Part shown: piece by piece, positions 41,198 to 51,917 of the stretch
Numbering within the stretch: position 1 is the stretch's first letter
Layout: every line of letters starts with the position of its first letter
Source of the DNA: Fistulifera solaris
Taxonomy: Eukaryota > Bacillariophyta > Bacillariophyceae > Naviculales > Stauroneidaceae
Direction: 5' to 3'
DNA length: 64,000 bases
Assembly (NCBI GenBank): GCA_030295235.1
Contig: AP026132.1
Span: 420,001 to 484,000, forward strand
The notes under the pieces: model-generated
What the model was told of the DNA's origin: nothing
What the model saw: the letters and a program-made list of their open reading frames with translations, nothing else
Databases searched by the model: none
Made by a program: the position numbers and the translations under genes

Positions 41198-42918
41198 GGG
41201 TCGATCTTATCGAAATTATTTCTGGCCATCTGGCCAGCCATCTCGCTACATGGCCGTCGACATGGCTCGATACGTTTTATCGGAAAATTTTTGCCGGCCA
41301 CCAGCCATTTTGACAGTTTCGATACGACATTGCAGTGACTAAATAAGAATCCTCGTTTTTTCCTTTACAATTGCATTGAAAATCACGACACATTTTCATC
41401 GAAAGACGTCGACCTACATTTGTTGATAAAAAATCTCATTTTGAGGACTTAAAAATAATTATTACTCTATTGTAATCAAGAATTAATCATGGATGCATGG
41501 TGAAGGGGATTTGTCGCAGGTGCGGAAAGCGACTCGTCATCGGGAACGTCGAAAAGTAGCATCTAGATCATCGACGAGATCTATTTGTTTTTCGCGATTC
41601 ATATGCTGTTGCATCGAAAGGGAAACTTTACTTTTGCGAATCGTAGGAAGAAACTCTTAGAGTCAATTATCATGTCATTAATCTCGACTTTCATTTGCCG
41701 GGTAGAGCTGTGAGCGTCACTTCATCCTCCGTGAGGAGATCAAAGTAAAGTACTAGAGCTTCCGTCCTGAACGCTTTGCAGTTTATTCACTAGCAATCCA
41801 CAGTAAAGTAACTAACTAGATACTTGCGATTGTGTCCACTTCCTAGATGAGGTCTGCGAACAATGCAAGCTGTATCATGCTCAATCAACAATATAGACTG
41901 GCAAATAGATTTAGCTTTGCAAGAAGAATATTGACAAGATCTCAGAACCAAATACTCTTCGGAACGGATAGCACATGTAAAACAGAGCATCTGACACAAG
42001 ATCCACGAGGTCAAGAAGATAGAAGGTGGCATTATATCGTTTTTCCGTCTAAAATTAGGGAATAAAAACTACGTTCTGAAAAATTCGGTTTCCCCACCAT
42101 TCATCGATTCGTGGACGGCCAGATCAAATTGAGCATCGTAGCCGGCACCAAAACGTGAGATCTTCTGTTGTGATGTCTACACAATAGAAAGAAAAGCTCA
42201 CACTTGGTTGTGTGGACGGCATTTAAATTTACAGTCGGCCCGCGAAAAATTCCCATCGTCGTCGTCAATTGAGCTCTCCATTCTTCCGCCCCCGCTTCCT
42301 TCTTTAAGAGGAATAAATCTTTTTTGTATTGATGCATGATTTTCTGTGTCATTTTTCGATCACTGGTATGAGAAAGATCTCATAATTCGCAGAAGAAAGA
42401 AGCCGACTGGAGACCAAGCGCTCGTTCGATCGTCCGCTCGAGCGCCTTCGAGCGCTTATTGCAGAACCAGTGACTCCATGAGCTCCATCACACTATGAAA
42501 GTATGTCTTTGAGCCTTATTGATGGGAATACATGAAGAAGCGATGAAAAAAGTTGAATAACGATAACGGTCGGCAGGAAATACGCGATCAAAAAACGGCT
42601 GATTGTCGGAATATTGTGGGTACGAAGACGCAGTCTTTTCCCGGCTGTTCCCTACAACAAATAGATCAGCTGTAAATGAAAATAATGGCGAATGATTAAT
42701 CAATCAGAACATTTGAGTGACGATTGTAACAAATGGTCGTGTTGAATAAGGTGAAAAATTTTGAAATGGCCGCGTGGATGCGAGGTGGCCGAGAAAATGG
42801 ACATGTCAAAAATCTCGGCCATGTGGCTCGTCCGAAATGGCTGGAACGGTTGAGAACAGACGATTTTTGGTGGCTGATGGCCAGATGGCCGGGTTTTTTT
42901 GTCCGATAAGATCGACCC
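41198..42918. mobile_element. Non-autonomous TIR DNA transposon, PIF/Harbinger-like
   Basis: 1,721 bp bounded by perfect 15-bp terminal inverted repeats (GGGTCGATCTTATCG) and flanked on both sides by TAA (41195-41197 and 42919-42921), a 3-bp target duplication. The inverted repeats continue imperfectly inward for about 100 bp, sharing GGCCATCTGGCCA and CAGCCA blocks. GGG-starting TIRs with a 3-bp T-A-rich duplication fit the PIF/Harbinger superfamily. Only short frames are present, none resembling a DDE transposase or Myb-like partner, so it would depend on a source element elsewhere. Confidence 0.75.
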
Positions 42919-43195
42919 TAAGGTATAAAGTACAAAGTATATGGAACAAAGTAGATAATAGCGATGTCACTATACGGAATTACAGTAGCCACTCCGCATT
43001 ATTGCCTTGCAACTTGCAACTTGCGACTCGACTCCTCCTCCTCCTCGCGGGATGCCTACTTCCTCCTGCTTTGCGGCCTCCTCCTTTTCGCGCCCCGAAA
43101 TAATGAAAATTGAAGCCACGAAGATTTAACTAGAAAGAATTTCGAACCTTCATTCCAGTGCTGGCTACAATAAACCGGTAAACAATCTTGTTGAA

Positions 43196-44389
43196 ATGTC
43201 GACGCGATCCCATCATTCTACGGCTGTAATCGTCTGTGTTTTCCTGGCGTGCTCTTCCATATTTTATGAAACAGTCGGGCGTATCAAGTTCGTTGAGAGC
43301 ATCAACACAGTCTGTGCAGAGAAAAGTGTCGATGACGGAATCGACCCCGTCGGGAGCGTAGCCGATACGTACAGTATCAGTGTCAGCAAAAATCCGATCG
43401 ACACGAGTTGTCTTCGCTTTGCCACGATGGAGCAAACGTTCGCCGCCGGTCTGGGGCACAAAGTTACGGAAGTGATCTTTGGTATGGTCATGGCCGAGGA
43501 AACAAACTCTGTTTTTGTTTTGGATGACCACATTTGGTTGGAAAACGGCACGCATGGATCTTACGACTGGTTGATGGATTTCCTCCCACTCAATGAGACC
43601 GAGTTCACCAAGTCAGAGCTTGAGGCACTCTCCAGCGACACCCCCGTAACGACGGTGTTGGACCGGTGGGATGTGGTTGTCAATCAATCCAAGGAGGAGA
43701 ATAACGCTTGCAACGTTTTGTTTTCAACGCGATTGGAGTGGTGCTGTGATAGCGCTGACATTTGTTACTGCACGATGCACCCACCACGGATCGGTTCTTT
43801 CGATCGCGTCAAATGGCGTATGCGCGAAGCTTTCTCACGGTCCAAATACGTCCCTTCACGCAGTCTTCTCGATCTGGGCGCACTTCCCAAGAACGAACCG
43901 ATTTTAACCATCGTGTGGCACGTGCGACAAGGAGATATCGTTTTGAATGCCAGAAAGGAGCACTTTGATAAGCTTGCATCGCAGATTGCGTCGGTATTGT
44001 CAATTGGACGTATCCCCGTCCACGTCTTCCTTTACGGAGACGGCGAAATTTTTGAAAACTTTCCTTTTCTTCCCTATCTCTGCCAACAGTACTTCGGAGG
44101 CAATTGTTCCTACCCGGCATTAGACGTGCGAGACTCACTCTATTACATGATAGAAAGCGACGTTCTCATCACTAGCGGAAGCAGTTTTCCCATCATTGCA
44201 GCAGTGTTAAGAGCTCACGGAGTCGTTCTTCACGAGTATCCAAAAGAATACGTTCTGGGTATCTATGAACTGGCGGAGCACGGACTCATTGAATATGATG
44301 GAACCATTTCGACACCGTCGTTGAGGGATCTGCAATATCAGTTGCAATTCATGTTCAATCAAAAGATAAAGAAGTTGAGAAACCCATGA
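43196..44389 (+). CDS. Fucosyltransferase-like type II membrane protein, paralogue A
   Basis: 397 residues, intact. A short cytosolic tail and one membrane segment (about residues 9-25) lead to a lumenal domain with AGLGHKVTEVIFGM, a Cys-rich WCCDSADICYC segment, and VWHVRQGDIVLNA near residue 242. The HxRxGD block resembles motif I of alpha-1,6 and related fucosyltransferases (GDP-fucose binding), followed by DVLITSGSSFPIIAA, as in GT-B donor sites. Donor and acceptor are not known. The paralogue at 46747 has the same layout and near-identical C-terminal half, so this is a local duplication. It lies about 280 bp from the TIR transposon. Confidence 0.7.
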   Translation: MSTRSHHSTAVIVCVFLACSSIFYETVGRIKFVESINTVCAEKSVDDGIDPVGSVADTYSISVSKNPIDTSCLRFATMEQTFAAGLGHKVTEVIFGMVMAEETNSVFVLDDHIWLENGTHGSYDWLMDFLPLNETEFTKSELEALSSDTPVTTVLDRWDVVVNQSKEENNACNVLFSTRLEWCCDSADICYCTMHPPRIGSFDRVKWRMREAFSRSKYVPSRSLLDLGALPKNEPILTIVWHVRQGDIVLNARKEHFDKLASQIASVLSIGRIPVHVFLYGDGEIFENFPFLPYLCQQYFGGNCSYPALDVRDSLYYMIESDVLITSGSSFPIIAAVLRAHGVVLHEYPKEYVLGIYELAEHGLIEYDGTISTPSLRDLQYQLQFMFNQKIKKLRNP

Positions 44390-44896
44390 AAGAGCAATTT
44401 GTTGCCGCTGTTGGCCTAAAGAGAACGTAGTTTCGATGGTTTTTATTTTAGGCCAGCGACCCCACTCTTTCCTGATAAAACGTGTGGAAGGTTGTTGACA
44501 TAAAAACCATTGAAGTTAATCAATTTTATACGGAGCTTGTTCTATTAGAGGTGAATGAATGAATTCAAAGAAAGATGAGAAAGACCTCCTCTAAAGCGTG
44601 ATAAAGCGTGATTTGTTGAGAAGAGCCAGTCCCGTCATCAGTATTTTTTGTCGACGACATACTAAAAATGGCTAGACTACTCCGTGAACAATCGTTTATT
44701 CCTTGTTATAAAACTTCAAAAAACATCTATGAATGTTTTTGCGCCAAAAGTGGTCAGCTGTACAAACCTGCATAGAGTCTTTGGAGCATTCGAATGTATT
44801 GATTGCGGCAGCTCGTTGTGATCGCTCATGATACAAATCGAAAATATTGCGGAGAAGGCGCGACTTAGACTACAGCAACCCACGGCATTCTACTCA
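44390..44896. other. Intergenic region between convergent glycosyltransferase genes
   Basis: About 500 bp between two convergent stop codons. An inverted pair near 44395-44460 (GGCCTAAAGAGAACG and ..TTTTAGGCC) may form a hairpin in the transcript 3' end. No gene is seen. Confidence 0.4.
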
Positions 44897-46085
44897 TCAA
44901 TCATGATTCTCGCTTTCGCAGCATGATACCCAATCACTGACTACTTGTAGAAAGTATCGAAGAATGGTCCCTGTTGCGGGGCAAAAGTTTGTCGCCCTTA
45001 ACTTGCCGCGCTGTTCATACGTTGCACTCATAGTCCTGGTGTCAGCATGAGGATCCGACGATTGATTGCCGTACACTGTGTAGTGATTCACGTGGCAAGA
45101 GTCACTGAGAGTACCGAAATAATGGGGAATGTAATAGCCGACCGGGAAAATCTCTATCAACGCTCCGCATTTGGGCATGAAAGGCATACCTGTTTCTTGA
45201 GCTCCATGGCCTGTGAAGATGATGTCATGCGTTGCAAACCAAGCAATTTGTTCACGGAAAGACTTCGCATCAAACGTCGTCACATCCATTTCCACCTGAC
45301 TGCCCCAATAACGCAGTACTTCATCACGTATATGCTCTGCGTTCAAGATCGAACGCGAGCCACTCCGATTGAGGATACCAATCCGTATGGGCCCCTTGCA
45401 GCCAACCCGTTCTACCTTTTCATGTCGTAGAATTCCCTCGGTCCATTTCCAAGCGTCATCCCTAAAGATATGAAATTCTCGTCTCGGATAATTAGGATCC
45501 ACCGCAGAATTCACGTCGGTATCGTTCAGTTGATCCGTTGTCGTCACCGTCACATTGAACGCTCCGTGCATTGCTTGAAGCATTTCTTCGACGAACTGAG
45601 GGGTAGACGACGGGACAAATCCTTTGTAACCAGGTGGTCCTACGATGACAGGGTGCTTGCCCGAATTTGCTTCCCAGAACGACCAACAGCTGTAAATTTT
45701 TTCCATTGCGTGAGGGAAATGAGCAGTAAAACTACTGTTCATGAACTTGCAAATAGCCCTTTCGCTTTCGCTCGTTTTGGGTGGAAAGGCCGACTGATTT
45801 GATTTCGCCCGGCGGTCGAAATTTCCTGGTTCAATCTCTAAACATTGTGCTGGCTCCTTCAACACGCCACTCAGTGTCATTCAGCTGACTTAAAAGGAGA
45901 CTAAAGTCGGGTGACGATTCCGTCTTTGAAACTTCGTAAAAGGAAGAGCTCCATTTTTCGTTCGCTGCCACAATTTCGGACTGATAGATAAAAAGAGCGC
46001 CAACTGCCAAAGCCGGAAGAAGAAACAAAAGCCGAAAGCTTGACCTTTGTTCCATCAACCTTACTGTGGGATTAGAGACCAACAT
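44897..46085 (-). CDS. GT61-type glycosyltransferase, type II membrane protein
   Basis: ATG at 46085 opens a frame with one membrane segment (LLFLLPALAVGALFIYQ, residues about 18-35) that stops at 45831; the lumenal domain continues in the next frame from about 45842 to 44897, so a one-base shift near 45842 (ACAATG) joins them, about 395 residues in total. The domain has the GT61 (DUF563) hallmarks: AHFPHAMEKIY early, an R-x-G-S-R segment (LNRSGSRS), and the HGAQETGMPFMPKCGALIEIFP block near the end. GT61 members are xylosyl-, arabinosyl- or GlcNAc-transferases of N-glycans and wall polysaccharides. It sits between the two fucosyltransferase-like paralogues, on the other strand. Confidence 0.82.
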
Positions 46086-46746
46086 TTGCTATTCTCGGAG
46101 ACTGATATAGATGAAGATAAACGCAACACATCAATCACATGAGACAGTATTGCTTTAGAAGGCGTTTTGATCGTTTTGGTCGAAGATGGTGAGGATAGTG
46201 TGGAGTGAGGACCATTATTATTTTTTCTAACCGGAATGTTCGCGTTTTTCGTAAATTCGTATTTCGCGCGGTCGCACACTTTCCCATTTTGCCCAAACGG
46301 TAGAGAAATAAAAAATACGAAAGTTTTTGTCTGTCATTTTCTCCGGCTACGAACGCGAAATGCGAAAATACGAATACGAAATTTCCAGTTAGAAATGGCC
46401 CTGAGGAGAGGGAGGACTATTTTTGTGGTACGGTACTATGTACTACTAGAGTACTTTGTAGGTACTCCGTAGCATTTTCTGAGTACCGTATGTTGTGCAG
46501 TGGGATCAATAAATAAAAATTTAACTATGAACTAACCTACTTTCCAAGCGACAGTAGAATAGGGCAATTGTAAGTTGTTCCTCTCATTTTTCTGTCAAAC
46601 ATTAAACCACTTCTTTACGGAGCTCATCCAACTTCTTTGAACCGAGAACCAAGGACCAAGAACGCTTTAATAAATAAATCAACATCCACGCTCTTGTTAG
46701 CTACCTATTTCGATTGGTATCTGTAAAGCAATTTAATTAAGTCGAG
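46086..46746. other. Divergent intergenic region, GT61 gene / paralogue B
   Basis: 660 bp between two divergent starts. Two similar segments rich in ACGAAA/AATACGAAA words lie near 46240-46385, and GTACTACTAGAGTACTTTGTAGGTAC-type words lie near 46436-46475. No gene recognised. Confidence 0.4.
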
Positions 46747-47979
46747 ATGGCGACAAGATCCCCAGCCACGGCAATCATTATCCTGCTCTCCGTTTGTGTG
46801 TTTTTTCTGGCCTGGACTTCCATGTTTCAGGTGTGCCTCTGCGTCACACCGGATCTTAAATTAAGCAACGAAGTAGCCGGGTCTACCAAAGTCGTCGCGG
46901 ACACGCTTTCTGCAGAAAACGACAAAGACCAACTAACCGTCGGAGACGTAGAGGAGAGGCATAGCTTCAGCGTAAGCAAGAGTCCGATTGACATGAACTG
47001 TCCTCGCTTTGCAACAATGAAGCATACCGGCAACGCCGGTCTGGGACACAAGCTAACTGAAGTGATTTTCGGTATGATTATTGCAGAAGAGACAAACTCA
47101 ACTTTTCTTTTGGATGACACGATATGGAATCACGTAGGCAATCATGGATCTTACGATTGGTTGATGAACTTCCTTCCTTTAAATGAAACTGAGTTCACCA
47201 TGTCTGAGTTTGCTAGAATTTCAAAAGATAACCCCATTCCGACTGTGTTAGACAGGTGGGATGGACTTGTCGACCAATCCAAGAATGAGAGTAATGCCTG
47301 CAACGTCTTGTTCATGACTTACTTGCATTGGTGCTGTGATAGCGCCAACATTTGTTACTGTACAACTCAGCAAGCAAGAATAGGAACTTTCGATCGAGTC
47401 AAATGGCGTATGCAGGAAGCTTTTTCAAGGTCAAAATACGTCCCTTCACTCAGTCTTCTCGATTTGGGCAAACTTCCAAAACATGAACCGATTTTAACCA
47501 TTGTGTGGCACGTGCGACAAGGAGATATCGTTTTGAATGCGCAAAAGGAGCACTTTGATAACCTGTCGTCGCAAATAACGTCTGTGCTATCGATAGGAAA
47601 AATCCCCGTTCATGTCTTTATTTACGGGGAGGGCGAAGTTTTCGAAAAATTTCCTTTTCTTCCCGATCTCTGCCAGCAGTATTTCGGAGGAAATTGTTCC
47701 TACCCGACCTTAGACGTGCGAGACTCGCTTTATTACATGACAGAAAGCGACGTTCTCATCACCAGCGGAAGCAGTTTTCCAATCATTGCCGCAGTGTTAC
47801 GAACGGGTGGAGTCGTTCTCTATGAATATCCAAAAGAAAATGTGTTGGGTATCTACGAACTGGCGGATCACGGGATCATTGATAGGGATGGAATGATAAC
47901 GACACCATCGATGAAAGATCTGCAATATCGGTTTCAGTTAATATTCAACCAGAAGATGAAGAAGTTGAGGAACTCGTGA
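46747..47979 (+). CDS. Fucosyltransferase-like type II membrane protein, paralogue B
   Basis: 410 residues, intact. Same architecture as the protein at 43196: membrane segment at about residues 10-30, AGLGHKLTEVIFGM, WCCDSANICYC, VWHVRQGDIVLNA near residue 254, and SGSSFPIIAAVLR. The C-terminal 150 residues differ from paralogue A at only scattered positions, while the stem region after the membrane segment is quite different, so the catalytic part is conserved or has been homogenised. Function beyond sugar transfer with an HxRxGD-type site is not known. Confidence 0.7.
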   Translation: MATRSPATAIIILLSVCVFFLAWTSMFQVCLCVTPDLKLSNEVAGSTKVVADTLSAENDKDQLTVGDVEERHSFSVSKSPIDMNCPRFATMKHTGNAGLGHKLTEVIFGMIIAEETNSTFLLDDTIWNHVGNHGSYDWLMNFLPLNETEFTMSEFARISKDNPIPTVLDRWDGLVDQSKNESNACNVLFMTYLHWCCDSANICYCTTQQARIGTFDRVKWRMQEAFSRSKYVPSLSLLDLGKLPKHEPILTIVWHVRQGDIVLNAQKEHFDNLSSQITSVLSIGKIPVHVFIYGEGEVFEKFPFLPDLCQQYFGGNCSYPTLDVRDSLYYMTESDVLITSGSSFPIIAAVLRTGGVVLYEYPKENVLGIYELADHGIIDRDGMITTPSMKDLQYRFQLIFNQKMKKLRNS

Positions 47980-48358
47980 TGATTTCAACAAGTTTTGGTG
48001 GTTGTGTGATCGCTTTTGTATGGTCCGCCACCGTCAGAGCTGATGAATACAGTTAATGAAAGTAAAAGTCTACACGCTCAATGCGTTGCAACTAGACTAT
48101 AAACTTTTGGATGTATTGTATTATTTGAAAATCAATAATTTATATTCTCGTCGAAAAAATGGTTGTCACAGCAAACTAGACTATAGTCTACTGCTAATAA
48201 TTGGATGTCGCAGTGACTATAACAACCGATCGATGAATAAAAACGAGACCGATGATGCCGGCAGCCTGACAACGATGAATCAAAATCGTTAATGCTTTAA
48301 AACTTACCGGGGGTGCGAAAAAGGGAGTTCGATAGTTATAGGCACCGTAAAGAAGTCT
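47980..48358. other. Intergenic region after paralogue B
   Basis: About 380 bp, AT-rich, containing two similar ACTAGACTATA segments near 48091 and 48175. No gene recognised. Confidence 0.35.
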
Positions 48359-49999
48359 ATGCGGAAGACGGGCGTTCAGAGACCCGTAATTCATACGAAG
48401 ATGGTGGATTCCGCGTCATTTGTCAGAGCCGCGCGCCATATAAACAATAGCAACAAAGAAAGCACGCCGCACATCATTCCAGAAACCGACAGCAAGTTAG
48501 GGTCTAGTCGACTGGCATCGCCAAAGTTAGACCCTCCCGGTAGTACAGAGAGCTCAAGAATGGCTTCGGAACGTCAGCCGTACACAATGGACAGAACAAG
48601 CTTTCCAGGTGAAAATCTGATAGGCTTACTCGACAGTCCCGAAGAAGATTTGGCGTTTCGCATAGTAATAGAAGAAGCGCGGAGGCAACAAGACAGAAAG
48701 AACTTGCAAGAGACTCATCATCGGCGGCACGACGCAAGACAGACACCCCCAGCCAAGAGTCCACCCTTTTATTCCTCGCATCGAACACCCGAGCCGCCTA
48801 CGCCAGTAAGGACACCGATTCTCACAGCCAACAAGCTGGATGATCAGTACTTGTATCCATCGTCCTTAAAGCATGAACAATACTCGCGTCGAGTCGACGA
48901 ATCGCGATGGAAAGAGACTTCGCCACTGACTTACCACCAAATTCACCGATCGCCATATCATAAAGTCGAAACAAACCTCATTTTGACGAAAGAGTACAAT
49001 TTTGACCAGTCACCCAAAATCTCATTCACCAAGAAGAAAGCTACAGATACATTCACAGAGACATCGGGATCTTTTGTTTCAACAAGGAAACACAAAGCTC
49101 CACTCTCCTTGGAAACGCCAGATCTTGCCCCGTCCAGTGCGACATTCGCATCTGTATCTCCCTTACGAAACGACAACAAACCGAATATTCCTTTCACAAC
49201 AAGCGTTTATCCTGCTACACTTTTTGAAACGTTTGAGAGCATTGAACGCGACGGATCGTTGAGATCGCTCATGGAGCAAGTGCAGAAACAGCGCGAAGAG
49301 CTGATACAGTCATTAGAATTTTCAAAAGAAATCAACAACACACACACCTCCAAACGAGACGCTGAGATCCGGATGAAAGTCAAGCATCCTCCGTATACGG
49401 ACAAACCCAAATCGCCTCTATCCGATCTTGACGATAAGGAGCAACATCGGCTATTCACTTTTGACCATACTGACGAAAGAATCAACAACTTGTCCGAAGA
49501 ACACAAGCAAGTGAATTGTACTAACGTGGGTGAGAGACTAGTCGCTCAGGAAACTATAGTCGGTGCTTCACTTGTGGCACCAAACGAACATGTACCGATT
49601 CATTCACCCGCACAAGACATTGCTTCTGCTCTTGGTCCCAGTTTTGGGTCCGCCAAAACTAGATCTGAATCCCTCATCCAGGCGGATAGCGATAGCATTA
49701 TCAAGTCGTTACTCGAGCTCGTGAACATGATGCAGGACACAATTGATAAACAAGAGACCCTGATTTCATTTTGGAAAGCCGATAACGGCAGTCTTCTATC
49801 TACTACAATGAGAGGCCTAGATACTCATTCACCGCAAAATGAGATGTCTACCAACGGCCAAGCTGCCGAAAACAGCGTTCCTCAACTTTCTAGTAGTGTT
49901 AATGGTAAGTCATCGTCCGCGAAGGATGATGTTTCAAGCGTAATAGATCGCCACTTGCTGCGCCTTAGGACACTCAGACGAAAACATGGCTGGGAATGA
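48359..49999 (+). CDS. Unrecognised, largely disordered protein
   Basis: 546 residues; ATG at 48359, or 48401 (MVDSASF) with a better context. I do not recognise it. It is rich in Ser, Pro, Thr, Lys, Asp and His, with short predicted helices at about residues 95-115 (DLAFRIVIEEARRQQD), 300-320 (LMEQVQKQREELIQSLEF) and 448-470 (SIIKSLLELVNMMQDTID), and a basic end (LLRLRTLRRKHGWE). This looks like a scaffold or regulatory protein with coiled-coil segments. The frame is intact over 1.6 kb, which supports its being a gene. It converges with the ProRS gene. Confidence 0.6.
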   Translation: MRKTGVQRPVIHTKMVDSASFVRAARHINNSNKESTPHIIPETDSKLGSSRLASPKLDPPGSTESSRMASERQPYTMDRTSFPGENLIGLLDSPEEDLAFRIVIEEARRQQDRKNLQETHHRRHDARQTPPAKSPPFYSSHRTPEPPTPVRTPILTANKLDDQYLYPSSLKHEQYSRRVDESRWKETSPLTYHQIHRSPYHKVETNLILTKEYNFDQSPKISFTKKKATDTFTETSGSFVSTRKHKAPLSLETPDLAPSSATFASVSPLRNDNKPNIPFTTSVYPATLFETFESIERDGSLRSLMEQVQKQREELIQSLEFSKEINNTHTSKRDAEIRMKVKHPPYTDKPKSPLSDLDDKEQHRLFTFDHTDERINNLSEEHKQVNCTNVGERLVAQETIVGASLVAPNEHVPIHSPAQDIASALGPSFGSAKTRSESLIQADSDSIIKSLLELVNMMQDTIDKQETLISFWKADNGSLLSTTMRGLDTHSPQNEMSTNGQAAENSVPQLSSSVNGKSSSAKDDVSSVIDRHLLRLRTLRRKHGWE

Positions 50000-50036
50000 G
50001 AAATCTTATCGGTTTGCTGATGAATTTTTATGTTAA

Positions 50037-51917
50037 TTAAAAAGCGCGACCGAATAGCGCCATGTGAGTTGCTTCTTCGCCACTATAGAAGCATTTTTGG
50101 CCCTTGTGCATGCCCTCCTGATTCTCTTTAAGTGGATAGCATCGAATAGTTGCCTTGCATTCTTCTTTGATTTTCCTTTCGTTGTCAGCATCGCACTTCC
50201 ACGGGACGAGGAATAATCCAGGACCGTTGTACTCCGAAGCTTCGTCGTTTTCCAATAAGCTTTTCATTTCCGCATACGTCGCCCCTTGACGAATACCATC
50301 TTGCAGGCGTGCGTTCGCTCTTTCAAGGAGAGCACTCTGGAATTCTTTCAAACCACTTTCAACCATCTCCGGAGCATCTACCAAAGGTACACTTTTCTTC
50401 TCGACATCGCCCACTCTGTATTTGAACACGCATACTTCATTCTGAACATCGCGTGGGCCAATCTCGATTCTGAGTGGAACACCTTTTCGTTCCCACTCAA
50501 AGTACTTAGCACCGCTTCGCACATAGTCGCGATCGTCGACTTTCACCCGAATACCTTTCGCTCTTAATTTCTCTACCAAATCATCAACAGTTGCATCGAG
50601 TTTTTGCTGTACCTCGGGACCGTCTGATTTCTTCGGTGGAATAGTCACAATTACGACTTGCACCGGTGCTACCTTGGGTGGTAAGACAAGCCCTGCATCA
50701 TCGGAGTGTGTCATAATGAGCGCACCCAACAAGCGCGTCGATACACCCCATGACGTTCCCCAAACTGGTTGTTGCTCTCCATTTTGATCCTGAAACGTCA
50801 CATCAAACGCATTGCCAAATGACTGGCCCAAGAAGTGCGAAGTACCGGATTGTAGCGCCCAGCCATTCTGCATGAGGGCTTCAATGGTGTATGTATCTGA
50901 CGCTCCCGCAAATCGTTCGGAAGGACTCTTTACGCCTTTCACGACAGGGATCGACAAAAGATCCTGACAGAGATCCGCATAAACATCCAACATGGCCCTT
51001 GCCTCTTCAACCGCATCTTCTGCTGTAGCGTGGGCCGTGTGTCCCTCTTGCCACAAAAATTCGGATGTTCGGAGAAAGGGACGCGTTCGCATCTCCCAGC
51101 GCATCACATTCGCCCATTGATTGATCTTGAGCGGCAAATCACGGTGACTATTGATCCACTTGCGGAACATGTACCAAATCATGGTTTCGGAGGTCGGACG
51201 AATAATCAAAGGATCTTCCAATTTGGCCTCGGGATCGGCAATCAGACCACTGCCGTCCGGATCCGCCGTCAAGCGGTGGTGTGTCACCACCGCACACTCG
51301 GTGGCAAAGCCATCGACGTGCTCGGCTTCTTTGGACAAGAACGACTTGGGGATCAAGAGCGGAAAATACGCGTTCTCGACACCCCGATTCTGAATCTTGG
51401 CATCGAGTTCCGTACGAACCCGATCCCATAATGACATGCCCCACGGTTTGATGACCATGCATCCACGTACGGGCGATGTTTCCGCCAAGCCCGCGACGCG
51501 AATGAGATCATTGTACCACTTTGAATAATCCACCGAGCGCGCCGTAATGAAATCCGATTCCTCTTCGGACGATTGTTGTTTCTTCGGTTGCTGTGTCTTT
51601 TTGGTAGGTTTGGCTAGAGTAGGATCCAATTGGGCCTTGAGTTCCTGGAGTTCTTGCACCAGCGGTGCGAATGTATCCTTACTCGCCCCTGACTCTTTCA
51701 GTGCCCGTATTTGATCTCCAGTGGCTTTGATTCTCTCTTCCAGCGCGGCCTTTTCTTCACTTTCGTTGACGGTCGAACTCGCGAAACGGATCCATTGCTG
51801 ATGTCGTGTTCGAAGGACTGGGGAAAAGCCGTGTACCCGCTTGACGAGCGATAACAGTAAAAGCGGCATTAGGACCGAAAGGGTAAAATTCTTGTTTCTG
51901 AAACGGGTTGCACACAT
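50037..51917 (-). CDS. Prolyl-tRNA synthetase, archaeal/eukaryotic type, with organelle presequence and WHEP domain
   Basis: 626 residues, intact. It charges tRNA-Pro with proline. The N-terminus looks like a signal peptide (LMPLLLLSLVKRVHG) followed by FSPV, the diatom plastid-import pattern. A WHEP-like helical hairpin follows (about residues 52-98, ALEERIKATGDQIRALKESG), then the class II core: RPTSETMIWYMF, RWEMRTRPFLRTSEFLWQEGHTAHA (shown in parts), SDDAGLVLPP; then the anticodon-binding domain and the ProRS C-terminal Zn-type domain with conserved Cys near the end. The eukaryotic form having a plastid-type leader implies import into plastid and perhaps mitochondria. Confidence 0.9.
   Translation of the reverse strand: MCATRFRNKNFTLSVLMPLLLLSLVKRVHGFSPVLRTRHQQWIRFASSTVNESEEKAALEERIKATGDQIRALKESGASKDTFAPLVQELQELKAQLDPTLAKPTKKTQQPKKQQSSEEESDFITARSVDYSKWYNDLIRVAGLAETSPVRGCMVIKPWGMSLWDRVRTELDAKIQNRGVENAYFPLLIPKSFLSKEAEHVDGFATECAVVTHHRLTADPDGSGLIADPEAKLEDPLIIRPTSETMIWYMFRKWINSHRDLPLKINQWANVMRWEMRTRPFLRTSEFLWQEGHTAHATAEDAVEEARAMLDVYADLCQDLLSIPVVKGVKSPSERFAGASDTYTIEALMQNGWALQSGTSHFLGQSFGNAFDVTFQDQNGEQQPVWGTSWGVSTRLLGALIMTHSDDAGLVLPPKVAPVQVVIVTIPPKKSDGPEVQQKLDATVDDLVEKLRAKGIRVKVDDRDYVRSGAKYFEWERKGVPLRIEIGPRDVQNEVCVFKYRVGDVEKKSVPLVDAPEMVESGLKEFQSALLERANARLQDGIRQGATYAEMKSLLENDEASEYNGPGLFLVPWKCDADNERKIKEECKATIRCYPLKENQEGMHKGQKCFYSGEEATHMALFGRAF

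Noticed and set aside
41790-42352. Possible transposase fragments within the TIR element
   Set aside because: Frames are under 90 codons and show no DDE, HTH or Myb-like pattern.
46236-46472. 78-codon plus-strand frame upstream of paralogue B
   Set aside because: Low-complexity translation of ACGAAA-rich promoter sequence with no domain signal.
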